Below the pieces are notes generated by a model that saw only the letters and a list, made by a program, of their open reading frames with translations, did no database searches and was not told the origin of the DNA. Shown one piece after another: positions 35,035 to 44,017 of a stretch of DNA of 64,000 nt. Within the stretch, counting starts at the first letter, position 1. Every line of letters begins with the position of its first letter. The stretch lies in NCBI RefSeq assembly GCF_030915445.1, contig NZ_CP133264.1, positions 2,480,001 to 2,544,000 of the forward strand. Direction: 5' to 3'. The stretch comes from Clostridium sp. OS1-26. Lineage in GTDB: Bacteria > Bacillota > Clostridia > Clostridiales > Clostridiaceae. Position numbers and translations under genes: made by a program.

Positions 35035-36021
35035 ATGAAATTATTTTTAAAGGATAATAGAGGTTATATTTTTATATATTTATTAAGTTTAGCTCTAACA
35101 ATCATGTATTGTAATGTCATGGGGTTTATAAAGTTTAGTGAGATTATTTATATAATGATATTTAATACATTTATTTTAGTGTGCTTTTTAGCTTATAAAT
35201 ATTATCAAAATAGACAGTTGTACAAATTGCTTCAAAATAAGATAACTTGTTTAAATGATGCTTTTTTAGAACTTGGCAGTTCGGACTTAAGTCGAAATAT
35301 TTCTGATATATTAAAGGAGCAGCATAATTTATATGAAGCTGAAATACAACAGTGTAATAAAATTCATAATGAGCATTTAACTTTTATTAATCAGTGGGTA
35401 CATCAAATGAAAACACCTCTCTCCGTAATACAACTGCAGCTTCAAGAGTATCAAGGAGAAGAAAAGACTTTAAGCATAGAAGAAGAGATTAGTAAATTAA
35501 ATAAAGGTTTAAATATGGCAATGCATTATGCAAGAATAGATTCTTTTAAAAAAGACTTTCTAGCAGAGCAGATTTCTTTAAAGAAGTTAGTTCTTGACAC
35601 AGTAAATGATGAAAAGAAGGTTTTTATAAAAAGCAGAATAATTCCTAAAGTAGAAATAGATGAAGGTATTGAAGTATATAGTGATAAAAAGTGGTTAAAG
35701 TTTGCATTAGGGCAACTTATTATTAATGCCATAAAGTATTCAAAGGATAAGGGAAAAGAATTAATTATAAAAGCCTGTGAAGATGAAAAAGAAATTAAAT
35801 TAAGTGTTATTGATTATGGAGTAGGAATCCCAAGTAAAGATATTAAAAGAGTATTTGATCCATTCTTTACTGGAGAGAATGGACGTAAGTTTGGGGAGTC
35901 TACGGGTATGGGATTATATATAACTAAAGAGGTTTGTAGGAATTTAGGGCATGAATTAGAAATAGAGTCTAATATTAATGAAGGAACAAAGGTTACAATA
36001 ATATTTGAAATAGCAGTGTAA
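35035..36021 (+). CDS. bceS: BceS-type intramembrane-sensing histidine kinase
   Basis: 328 residues. Two N-terminal helices (about 10-32 and 38-60) with almost no extracellular loop, then HisKA with WVHQMKTPLSVIQLQL and HATPase (GVGIPSKDIKRVFDPFFTG, GMGLYITKEV). Lack of a sensor domain marks the BceS class, which detects peptides through its partner ABC transporter. It ends in a hairpin terminator at 36075-36115. Confidence 0.85.
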   Translation: MKLFLKDNRGYIFIYLLSLALTIMYCNVMGFIKFSEIIYIMIFNTFILVCFLAYKYYQNRQLYKLLQNKITCLNDAFLELGSSDLSRNISDILKEQHNLYEAEIQQCNKIHNEHLTFINQWVHQMKTPLSVIQLQLQEYQGEEKTLSIEEEISKLNKGLNMAMHYARIDSFKKDFLAEQISLKKLVLDTVNDEKKVFIKSRIIPKVEIDEGIEVYSDKKWLKFALGQLIINAIKYSKDKGKELIIKACEDEKEIKLSVIDYGVGIPSKDIKRVFDPFFTGENGRKFGESTGMGLYITKEVCRNLGHELEIESNINEGTKVTIIFEIAV

Positions 36022-36074
36022 GACATATTAAAGATATCTAATAATATTCTGGTCTATTTTTGAAGATGTATATT

Positions 36075-36115
36075 AAATAGCAAATGGATAGTTTAACTAT
36101 TTATTTGCTATTTTT
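36075..36115 (+). terminator. terminator after bceS
   Basis: AAATAGCAAAT / ATTTGCTATTT stem, 17-base loop, then TTTTT. Confidence 0.75.
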
Positions 36116-36132
36116 GCTTGAATAATAGAATC

Positions 36133-36157
36133 TTACATACATGTCACATTCCTGTAA
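36133..36157 (+). promoter_or_regulatory. two overlapping BceR-type binding sites
   Basis: TTACA-TACA-TGTCA (36133-36146) and TCACA-TTCC-TGTAA (36144-36157) both fit the BceR consensus TNACA-N4-TGTNA and overlap by three bases. They lie about 80 bases upstream of uppP, at the start of the uppP-bceAB unit. Confidence 0.7.
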
Positions 36158-36235
36158 GCTTTGGAGATAGCAGCTTACACACTATTATTATAAACTATAC
36201 ACAAGTAATAAATAGTTTGTAAGGAGTGTTAAGGA

Positions 36236-37087
36236 ATGGATATGATATTTATGTTTAAAGCAATTATAATTGCTATAGTAGAGGGATTAACTGAATTTAT
36301 ACCTGTATCTTCTACAGGGCATATGATATTAGTTGGATGGGCAATTGGTTTTAATGGAGAATTTGCTAAGATGTTTGAAGTTGTAATTCAGCTTGGAGCT
36401 ATAATGGCAGTGGTTGTTTTGTATTGGGAAAAAATCAAAGAAAGTATTGTAGAATTTTTTAGGTTTATATTTACTAAAGGAAAAAAAGGAAAGACAGGAT
36501 TTAGATTTGGAATAAATGTTATTGCAGCATCTATCCCAATGGCGGCTGTAGGAGTATTATTTTACGATAAAATAAAAGCAAGGTTTATACCAGAAGCTGT
36601 TATAATTGGGTTTATAGTTGGAGGAGTATTGTTAATAATAATAGAAAATATATACAGAAATAAGGCTCACAAGATTGAAAATATAGACAAAATAACACCT
36701 ATGCAAGCATTCGTAGTAGGGTTATTACAGCTTCTTGCTGTGTGGCCGGGAATGTCAAGAAGTGCATCTACAATAATGGGTGGATGGATAGCAGGATTAT
36801 CAACACCAATAGCAGCAGAATTTTCATTTTTTATAGCTATTCCAGCAATGATAGGATCATCAGGAAAAGACTTATTTGAATTTGACTATTCTATAATGAC
36901 ACCAACGTTATGGATTGCATTAATAGTAGGATTTATTGTGGCTTTTTTAGTAGCTATAATTGTTATGAATAAATTTGTTAATTATTTAAAAAAGAAGCCA
37001 ATGAAAGTTTTTGCAGTATATAGAGTTGCAGCAGGTGTTTTACTTGGAGTATTAGTATTAACCAAGGTTATTACTTTATCAGCATAG
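36236..37087 (+). CDS. uppP: undecaprenyl-diphosphatase UppP (BacA)
   Basis: 283 residues, polytopic, with both family signatures: VEGLTEFIPVSSTGH near residue 15 and WPGMSRSAST near residue 170. It dephosphorylates undecaprenyl diphosphate outside the membrane, so it recycles the lipid carrier and gives bacitracin tolerance. AAGGAG lies 9 bases upstream. It is 15 bases ahead of the BceA gene and behind BceR-type sites, so target modification and transport would be induced together. Confidence 0.95.
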   Translation: MDMIFMFKAIIIAIVEGLTEFIPVSSTGHMILVGWAIGFNGEFAKMFEVVIQLGAIMAVVVLYWEKIKESIVEFFRFIFTKGKKGKTGFRFGINVIAASIPMAAVGVLFYDKIKARFIPEAVIIGFIVGGVLLIIIENIYRNKAHKIENIDKITPMQAFVVGLLQLLAVWPGMSRSASTIMGGWIAGLSTPIAAEFSFFIAIPAMIGSSGKDLFEFDYSIMTPTLWIALIVGFIVAFLVAIIVMNKFVNYLKKKPMKVFAVYRVAAGVLLGVLVLTKVITLSA

Positions 37088-37102
37088 AAGGAGGTCATGA
37101 AA

Positions 37103-37849
37103 ATGAAAATTTTAGAGGTTTCGAACTTAAGTAAGGTATATGGCAAGAAAGTAATATTTAGTGCCTTGGACAATATAAGTTTTAATATAGAAGAAGGAGA
37201 ATTTGTAGGAATAATGGGGCCATCAGGAAGTGGAAAAACAACCCTATTAAATATGATTTCAACAGTAGATAAACCAACCTCCGGAGAAATAAGAATAAAG
37301 GATAAAAATCCTTTAAGACTTAAGGGAGATGATTTGGCGTTATTTAGAAGAAGGGAACTAGGCTTTGTATTTCAAGATTTCAACTTATTAGATACCTTAA
37401 CTGTTGGTGAAAATATAGTGCTTCCACTTACATTAGATGGAGTGCCAGTTAAAGATCAAGATAATGAACTTGATAGAATAGCGAAGATACTTGGAATAGA
37501 GAATATAGTTAACAAGAGAACTTTTGAAATATCAGGGGGACAATCTCAAAGAACAGCTGTTGCAAGAGCATTAATACATAAGCCTACTTTGCTACTAGCA
37601 GATGAGCCAACTGGTAATTTGGATTCCAAAGCAGCAAAAACTGTAATGGAGCTATTTGAAAAAATCAATAAAGAAGAAAAAGTAACTACAATGATGGTAA
37701 CTCATGATCCACTGTCGGCAAGTTATTGCAGTAGAATTCTATTTATAAAAGATGGAACTATATATAATGAAATTTATAAAGGAGACAGCAGACAGCAGTT
37801 TTATCAAGAAATTATTGATGTGCTTGCATTACTTGGAGGTGGAAACTAA
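37103..37849 (+). CDS. bceA: BceA-type ABC transporter ATPase
   Basis: 248 residues from the ATG at 37103 (8 bases after AAGGAGG; the ATG at 37097 is too close). Walker A GPSGSGKT, Q-loop VFQDFNLL, signature ISGGQSQR, Walker B LLLADEPTGNLD, and switch His in MVTHDPL. MacB/BceA subfamily. It powers the BceB permease, whose start overlaps this stop by one base (TAATG). Confidence 0.9.
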   Translation: MKILEVSNLSKVYGKKVIFSALDNISFNIEEGEFVGIMGPSGSGKTTLLNMISTVDKPTSGEIRIKDKNPLRLKGDDLALFRRRELGFVFQDFNLLDTLTVGENIVLPLTLDGVPVKDQDNELDRIAKILGIENIVNKRTFEISGGQSQRTAVARALIHKPTLLLADEPTGNLDSKAAKTVMELFEKINKEEKVTTMMVTHDPLSASYCSRILFIKDGTIYNEIYKGDSRQQFYQEIIDVLALLGGGN

Positions 37850-39714
37850 TGAATTTTAGAGAGTTTGCCACTAAAAATGTATATAGAAATGCAAAAGCAT
37901 ATTTTGCCTACTTTTTAAGCAGCGGCATATCAGCAGCACTATTATTCTCTTTTACTATGATCATTTTTCACCCTAAATTCGTGGTGATTAAATTACCTGG
38001 GTATTTACGGAATTCGCTTTATATGACAACAGTTATTTCATACTTATTTTTATGTTTCTTTGTTTTCTATTCAGTAAGTACATTTTTAAAAAGTAGATAT
38101 AAAGAATTTGGAGTACTTTATATTATAGGCTCGTCGAAAAAACAAATACAGAGAATGATAAGCATTGAAAATATAATTATTACTTCAGTATCAGGAGTAG
38201 TAGGTATAGTATTAGGAGTGATTTTTTCCAAAATACTTTTAGCAGTCAGTGGTAAATTATTAGGATTTAATGCATTAGAATTCTATATTCCAGTTAGAGC
38301 TATGAGTATTACCTTTATCGGATTTATAATGATAGGAGTAGTAATTTCAATATTTTGTTCTTTCATTATAAGAGAAGATATGGTCTTAAAATTACTTAAA
38401 GGCACTAAAAAGCCAAAATCTGAACCAAAATCCTCTATTATTCTTGTTATTATATGTCTAGTATTATTAATAGTGGGATATTATATGTCAATTACATCAA
38501 GTGAAAAAACAATAGCCAATAGAATAATACCTGTAACAACAATGGTTATTGTGGCAACTTATCTTTTATTTTCTCAATTAAGTACATTTGTAATTAAATT
38601 GATTAAAAAGAACAGAAATTTATATATGAAGAAGACTACAGTATTATGGGTATCAAATTTATTATATAGAATAAAAGATAATACAAGAATGTTTTTCTTA
38701 ATTACAATAACTTCAACAGTTGCACTTTCAGCGATAGGATCAGTATATGCCTACTGGAGAGATAAAGAGACACAGATAAATAGAGATTTTCCACAGGCAT
38801 TTTTCTGTTCTGATACTTATAAAAATAAAAGCAAAGTTCATTTGAAAGCTGATTTCATAGAAAATTCATTAAAAGATCAAGGTATGGATTATACTAAAGT
38901 TAATGACGAAATGAAGGTTATTATTTCTAAGAGTGAAAAAGATAAGATAGCTGTAATTAAAGAAACCACTTATAAAAAACTAGCATCAACATTAGCTTTA
39001 AATATTATTTCTTTTAATAGAAATGAGACGATAATAGCGGTACCTTTAGCCGAATATGAAAGAAAAAATATTATTCTAGATAATATAGAATTACAAGTTG
39101 CTAAAAAGAGTGATAAACGAGTAATTCCAACATTTTATGGAGATGTATATATAGTTAAAGATGATGTATATGAAAAGATAAATGGTGTTAAGTGTTACTT
39201 TGGAGCATTAAATGTAGAGAATTATAAGGATACATTGAATATATGTAATAGCTATTATAATAATTTTGGAGACGATGAAGGAGATAATATTTATAAAAAT
39301 TTTCTCAAAGCTCATATATTAGAAAGTACTAAAATAGCTTATGGTGTAATTTTGTTCAGTGTGATATTCATAGGACTTATCTTCTTTGTGACAACGGCAA
39401 GCTTCTTGTATAACAAGTGCTACATGGATATTATAGAGGATAAAAATAAATATAGACAGTTAAATAAGATAGGATTAACCTATAAAGAAATAAAAAAAGT
39501 ATTAAATATCGAGATAGGGGTATTATTTTTACTGCCTTATATAATTGCTGTAATACATTTTTTCTTTGCTATGAGTGCATTAAAATATGCTTTTGCAATT
39601 GAAATAGCTGTGCCAGTATTTCAGATAATAGGAATTGTGTTGATTATTCAAATTATGTATTTCCTTATTATAAGAAAAAACTATTTACTAGAGATTAAAA
39701 AGAATTTGCTATAG
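37849..39714 (+). CDS. bceB: BceB-type FtsX-like permease
   Basis: 621 residues with the BceB plan: FtsX-like helices at both ends and a ~200-residue extracellular domain (about residues 310-500) between two sets of helices. That domain binds or senses the antibiotic-lipid complex and signals to the kinase. It forms a complex with the ATPase and the BceS kinase. Length is slightly below the usual 640-660. Confidence 0.88.
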   Translation: MNFREFATKNVYRNAKAYFAYFLSSGISAALLFSFTMIIFHPKFVVIKLPGYLRNSLYMTTVISYLFLCFFVFYSVSTFLKSRYKEFGVLYIIGSSKKQIQRMISIENIIITSVSGVVGIVLGVIFSKILLAVSGKLLGFNALEFYIPVRAMSITFIGFIMIGVVISIFCSFIIREDMVLKLLKGTKKPKSEPKSSIILVIICLVLLIVGYYMSITSSEKTIANRIIPVTTMVIVATYLLFSQLSTFVIKLIKKNRNLYMKKTTVLWVSNLLYRIKDNTRMFFLITITSTVALSAIGSVYAYWRDKETQINRDFPQAFFCSDTYKNKSKVHLKADFIENSLKDQGMDYTKVNDEMKVIISKSEKDKIAVIKETTYKKLASTLALNIISFNRNETIIAVPLAEYERKNIILDNIELQVAKKSDKRVIPTFYGDVYIVKDDVYEKINGVKCYFGALNVENYKDTLNICNSYYNNFGDDEGDNIYKNFLKAHILESTKIAYGVILFSVIFIGLIFFVTTASFLYNKCYMDIIEDKNKYRQLNKIGLTYKEIKKVLNIEIGVLFLLPYIIAVIHFFFAMSALKYAFAIEIAVPVFQIIGIVLIIQIMYFLIIRKNYLLEIKKNLL

Positions 39715-39758
39715 ATAGATGAGATATACGAATAAGATTTGATAAGTAGTGAACTTTA

Positions 39759-39823
39759 TAGGTAAGGTCTCATTTCCGTTATTGAAACCTATGAATATAT
39801 AACGACCGTATTAGAGAAATCTG
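39759..39823 (+). repeat. dispersed ~65-bp repeat, copy B
   Basis: AGGTAAGGTCTCATTTCC to GTATTAGAGAAATCT, similar to 33618-33690 (copy A). Here the terminator part is degenerate. Confidence 0.5.
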
Positions 39824-40020
39824 TAGATTATATTGAAAAAATATATTTAAAGAAATATCCTTGAATATAATTTCAAAGGAATTTTTCAGGTAAGTTTACA
39901 ATATAATTATAAAAAAATATATGTCATAGGTAGTAGTAGAAAAAAATATATAAAGTGGGGAACAATGAAGCATGTTCTATATTTGGGCACCTAGATCATG
40001 CTAAGTTAGTGGTGCAGCCG

Positions 40021-40056
40021 ACCTAATCTACATTAATTTTAATGTAGATTATTTTT
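40021..40056 (+). terminator. terminator of a gene relic
   Basis: TAATCTACATTAA / TTAATGTAGATTA with loop ATTT... and TTTTT. The TAA at 40021 ends a short open stretch (reading FGHLDHAKLVVQPT). No intact gene precedes it. Confidence 0.65.
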
Positions 40057-40127
40057 ATACATATTACAAAATTTTAACTGTTCTTCGCGGTTAATGTATT
40101 AGTAAATAAAATGGGGAGGGGAGTATC

Positions 40128-40217
40128 ATTAAAATAGTTATTGTAGATAATCATCCTAGAAAAGCTATACAAAGCTTTTTTCAAGAAAGAAATTTTAGCG
40201 AACTTGTTTATAGATAG
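40128..40217 (+). pseudogene. 29-codon remnant behind a strong ribosome site
   Basis: GGGGAGGGGAG is followed by an ATT-started frame IKIVIVDNHPRKAIQSFF then QERNFSELVYR and a stop. There is no standard start codon, and nothing continues it in other frames that I can recognise. It may be a gene start cut by deletion. The 720-base gap between bceB and the ArsR-type gene holds only this, the relic above and repeat copy B. Confidence 0.3.
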
Positions 40218-40438
40218 TTTTTTAAATTACAGATAAAAATTTAACGGGATAAGTGCGCACTTTTGGGTTGCGGGCGAGGCCCTTTAGGAATAAAATTTTC
40301 AACTGAATTTATAATGGAGAAATTTTTAAAATAGAATTACCCACTAGAACTTGACACAAATAAAGCAATCCAAACATATTTTCATTTTTATGATATAATA
40401 TGGATATTCTAGTAAACTAATTTATGGGAGTGAATAAT

Positions 40439-41470
40439 ATGAAAATTAAAATACTTGACAAATTAGATCCCATTTGTGAGATATTTGGATTAATTTATAT
40501 GAGTCATAACTATGAAGAAATTATTAATGATTTAATAAAAGAACTTAATAATAATGGAGTTAATGGAGAATTATTTCTAAGAAAAAATTTTAAGGTAGTT
40601 GATAAATATATAAAAACTTTTGATAAATATAAGGTTATTAATGAAAATGAGATACTATTCTTTGATGAAGATGATGCATATATTTTTATGTCAATTGCTT
40701 TTGTTCTAATTAACAATAAAGAGTTAATATATTCTTTAGATAATGTAACAAATGATCAGCTTAAATCTATAATTTTAGATGTTTACAATGAGGCATTTGA
40801 GGATGAAAAGACTATAGATTCTATTAATACATTAAATAATATAGTAGAATTCTTAAAAGGACTAGACCTTAAAGAAAATACTAAATGGAAGTTAATGGTC
40901 ATTTTAAATGACCCTAAAAAGTATTACAAATCTTTGATTAATATAATAGAAGATAATAGAAATGCATATAACGAGGCTTATAAAGTTGTTGAAAAACCAT
41001 TATCTAAACTAATAGGTGATTACATTAAATATGTTAATTCGGATAAATGTGAGGTATTAAATAATATCATAAAAAATAGTGATAATAAGATTACTATAAT
41101 TCCTACATTATCATTTGGTACTATATTATTTGAGTTTAAGAATACGTACTTCATGGGTCTATTATATGACCTTATATGCAAAGAGTATATTTATTCTATG
41201 GGGAATAGGGGAGAACTTATTTTAAAATTAAAGGCCTTAAGTGATAAAAGTAAATTAGAAATAATAGCACTTTTAAAAGCTGGCCCTAAATATAGTTTAG
41301 AGATAGCTGAAGCTTTAAAGCTTACTCCAGCTACAGTTTCATATCATATGGGATCATTATTAGAGTGTAGCATGGTTGTTGTAGAAAAGAAACAAGGTAA
41401 GGTATATTATAATTTAAATAAAGCCGGATTAAAAAATCTTATAGATGAACTTAATAATGTATTATTATAA
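40439..41470 (+). CDS. ArsR-type winged-helix regulator with long N-terminal domain
   Basis: 343 residues from the ATG at 40439 (GGGAGTG 7 bases upstream). The last ~80 residues are an ArsR helix-turn-helix (LSDKSKLEIIALLKAGPKYS, then LTPATVSYHMGSLLECSMV). The first ~255 are helical, unlike known metal-sensor ArsR proteins, and may sense a ligand. The gene is next to an ABC exporter whose promoter carries two palindromic sites, so it is the probable repressor. Confidence 0.75.
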   Translation: MKIKILDKLDPICEIFGLIYMSHNYEEIINDLIKELNNNGVNGELFLRKNFKVVDKYIKTFDKYKVINENEILFFDEDDAYIFMSIAFVLINNKELIYSLDNVTNDQLKSIILDVYNEAFEDEKTIDSINTLNNIVEFLKGLDLKENTKWKLMVILNDPKKYYKSLINIIEDNRNAYNEAYKVVEKPLSKLIGDYIKYVNSDKCEVLNNIIKNSDNKITIIPTLSFGTILFEFKNTYFMGLLYDLICKEYIYSMGNRGELILKLKALSDKSKLEIIALLKAGPKYSLEIAEALKLTPATVSYHMGSLLECSMVVVEKKQGKVYYNLNKAGLKNLIDELNNVLL

Positions 41471-41500
41471 AAAACTCTCATTTAACTGAGAGTTTTTTTA
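41468..41500 (+). terminator. terminator after the ArsR-type gene
   Basis: AAAAAACTCTCA / TGAGAGTTTTTTT with a 6-base loop, right at the stop codon. Confidence 0.9.
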
Positions 41501-41531
41501 TTTAAATATATTAGAAACTTATAAAATTTGT

Positions 41532-41597
41532 TTGACAAGTATCTAATTAAATAATATTATAAAAATATAAGTTTTATTATTATCTAATTAATTAGAT
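41532..41597 (+). promoter_or_regulatory. promoter with two ATCTAATTAA-type operators
   Basis: TTGACA (41532-41537), 17 bases, TATTAT (41555-41560). ATCTAATTAA (41541-41550) lies in the spacer and the perfect palindrome ATCTAATTAATTAGAT (41582-41597) lies downstream of the start, 41 bp away, about four helix turns. Confidence 0.75.
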
Positions 41598-41636
41598 GAA
41601 TATATAATTATATTAATTTGAATTAGGAGAATTGCT

Positions 41637-43316
41637 ATGAAAGAATGTATTAAGAAAAATAAACTACTATTATTATTAACAGTTATATTTAGCGTAATAT
41701 CATCAGCAGCTATGGTGGGGCTATCACTATTCATACAAACAACTATAGACTATGTTACTGCTGGAAATATGTATGGTTTCAAGAAGATATTAATATATTC
41801 CGCAGGATATGGTGTTCTTATAGGATTACTATATTTTATATATGATATTTTAAGCAAAATGTTCATCAGAAATTTATTGAAAATGCTAAGAGATAAAGTG
41901 TTTTTAGGTATACTTAGAAGAAATTATAAGGATTTTAATTCAAAAAATACAGCTGATTATATTTCAGTGTTAACAAATGATATGAAATTAATAGAAGAAA
42001 ACTATGTTGTTCCATTGCTATTAATTCTCCAATGTAGTGTTATGTTTATGGTAACAGTTATTCTTCTATTATATTTAAGTCCATTAGTTACATTAGGAAT
42101 TTTTATAAGTATGTTATTAATTTTTATAGTACCAAATATATTTGGTAAAGCTTTAGAAAATAAACAATTAGAACTTTCAAATAGACTATCATTTTTTACT
42201 TCTAAACTCAAAGACATATTCTCTGGTTATGATGTTATCAGGTCATACAATTTAAGGAGTAATATAACTAAAGAGTTTCAGGAGGAAAATAATAATTTAG
42301 CGAATGCAAAATTCACAGCGGATAAGATATTTGTAATAAATGAATCACTATCTCAAGTGCTAGGAATGGGAACGCAATTTGTAGCTATATTTTTATCAGC
42401 ATATTTGGTTATAAAAGGTAGTTTGACTATGGGAATGCTTATTGCTATTGTTCAACTTTCTGCTACTTTTGTACAGCCTATAATAATGATAATGAGCAAT
42501 GTTCCTAAACTCAATAGCGTTAAACCTATAATTAAAAGAATTGACGATTTTTCTAATTACAAAGATACTGATTTTATAGGTAAGGATAAACCCTGTTTTA
42601 ATAATGACTTAGAGGTGTTAAATTTATCTTTTAATTATGGCAGTGAAAGACCTATTATTGATAATATAAGTTTAAAGATAGATAAAAACAAAAAATATGC
42701 AATATTAGGGGAAAGTGGATGTGGTAAATCTACTTTAATAAAGTTAATGCTAGGGTATTATTCCAACTTTAGCGGAGATGTAAAATTTGATGGAAACAAT
42801 ATTAAGAATTTAGATATAGAACAGTTAAACAAAATGATTTCTATCATACATCAAAATGTATATATGTTTGACAAAACTATAAAAGATAATATATGTTTAT
42901 ACAAGGAGCTCTCAAAAGAACAGATAAATAACGCTTTAAACTTAAGTGGCGCAAATAAATTTATAGAAGAGATAGACAGTGGGTTAAATTATTTAGTTGG
43001 AGAAAATGGTAGTAATCTTTCAGGAGGCCAAAGACAAAGGATCGCGATAGCTAGAGCTCTAGTTCAAAAAACACCGATACTTGTACTGGATGAAAGTACA
43101 TCCGCTATAGATATGCAGACAGCCTATGATATAGAAAGCAAACTATTAAGTATAGAAAACTTAACTTTAATTACAATTACTCATAAAATGAGTGAAGAAT
43201 TATTAAGTTTATATGATGAGATAATATATATGGAAAATGGACACATAGTTGAAAAAGGAAATTTCAAAGATTTGTTAGAGAAGAGGGAAAAATTTTTTAG
43301 CTTCTATACAGTATAA
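41637..43316 (+). CDS. ABC exporter, fused membrane and ATPase domains
   Basis: 559 residues: six membrane helices (about 1-300) and an ATPase with GESGCGKST, Q-loop IIHQNVYMF, LSGGQRQRIAIARAL, ILVLDEST and a switch His in TITHKM. It is a half transporter that would act as a homodimer, of the lipid/drug/peptide exporter type. AGGAG precedes the ATG. Regulated probably by the adjacent ArsR-type protein. Substrate unknown. Confidence 0.88.
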   Translation: MKECIKKNKLLLLLTVIFSVISSAAMVGLSLFIQTTIDYVTAGNMYGFKKILIYSAGYGVLIGLLYFIYDILSKMFIRNLLKMLRDKVFLGILRRNYKDFNSKNTADYISVLTNDMKLIEENYVVPLLLILQCSVMFMVTVILLLYLSPLVTLGIFISMLLIFIVPNIFGKALENKQLELSNRLSFFTSKLKDIFSGYDVIRSYNLRSNITKEFQEENNNLANAKFTADKIFVINESLSQVLGMGTQFVAIFLSAYLVIKGSLTMGMLIAIVQLSATFVQPIIMIMSNVPKLNSVKPIIKRIDDFSNYKDTDFIGKDKPCFNNDLEVLNLSFNYGSERPIIDNISLKIDKNKKYAILGESGCGKSTLIKLMLGYYSNFSGDVKFDGNNIKNLDIEQLNKMISIIHQNVYMFDKTIKDNICLYKELSKEQINNALNLSGANKFIEEIDSGLNYLVGENGSNLSGGQRQRIAIARALVQKTPILVLDESTSAIDMQTAYDIESKLLSIENLTLITITHKMSEELLSLYDEIIYMENGHIVEKGNFKDLLEKREKFFSFYTV

Positions 43317-43420
43317 AGTTATAATATAGCTATTTAATTGTAAAAATTTTTCTAAAACAATATAATGAAACAAATATTTAAAAGTAGTTTTGGACAGAAG
43401 AAAATGATAATATTTCAGTA

Positions 43421-43455
43421 ATAAATGCTTAGTGATGGTATCACTAAGCATTTAT
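43421..43455 (+). terminator. 16-bp hairpin after the ABC exporter
   Basis: ATAAATGCTTAGTGAT / ATCACTAAGCATTTAT with a 3-base loop, followed by an AT-rich stretch without a strict T tract. Confidence 0.65.
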
Positions 43456-43473
43456 TATAATATTTTATATAAG

Positions 43474-43640
43474 CTACTCTAATTTTGTACTCCAGTACAA
43501 CCTATTCAAAGGACTCTCTTTATCTATAATTAATCTCTTAACTAGCGAAACCTGATTTTCAGTAAATTCTACAGATATTTTTTAAAGTTCTTTAAAAAAT
43601 TTACAACTTTTGTTAACTCGTCTTTGTTCTCATTAAACAT
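43474..43640 (-). pseudogene. small protein gene, frameshifted at a T6 run
   Basis: On the minus strand an ATG at 43640 opens MFNENKDELTKVVNFLKNFK. One base missing in the T6 run (43578-43583, + strand) separates it from ISVEFTENQVSLVKRL, then IIDKESPLNRLYWSTKLE and a stop at 43474. Corrected length 55 residues. No ribosome site is obvious, so it may be the end of a larger lost gene. Family not recognised. Confidence 0.4.
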
Positions 43641-43818
43641 GAAACTTTTTTTATATAGTATTTATGACTGTCATCAGAAACGTGCTATTTTTATAAAGTA
43701 TAAGAGACTCACACTAATTTAAATAAAAACTATTAAATTAAGCTAGAATTAAGGTTGGCTGAATAATAACTTAAACTACCTTAGTTATTATAAATACATA
43801 AGGCAGTTGAGAGGAGAA

Positions 43819-43992
43819 ATGAAAAAGTTATTTAAAGCTTTAATAATAGTAATATTAATGGGGACAGTGACATCTACAATAGGTAGATTTACAGGAATTA
43901 ATTTAGATGGTTTATATAGATCAGGGGTACTAATGTATATTTTATATTTGGCTTCAAGTAAATTTAACGCTAAGGAAGCAAAAGCTAAATAA
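43819..43992 (+). CDS. 57-residue membrane protein of the second peptide-immunity cluster
   Basis: ATG at 43819 after GAGAGGAG. One to two hydrophobic helices (FKALIIVILMGTVTSTI and GVLMYILYLASS) with a Lys/Ala-rich tail. It lies 25 bases before the ABC ATPase gene, probably in the same operon. Small membrane proteins in this place can be immunity or regulatory subunits; no family recognised. Upstream, ATAATAACT / AGTTATTAT (43763-43791) is a possible operator. Confidence 0.55.
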   Translation: MKKLFKALIIVILMGTVTSTIGRFTGINLDGLYRSGVLMYILYLASSKFNAKEAKAK

Positions 43993-44017
43993 TAAGAAGG
44001 GTGTGAGGTAGAGCGCT

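Noticed and set aside
39955-40056. Possible riboswitch with GGCACC...GGTGC pairing and a terminator
   Set aside because: It matches no class I can recall, and one frame reads into a stop at the terminator, so a gene relic is the simpler explanation. No intact gene follows closely.
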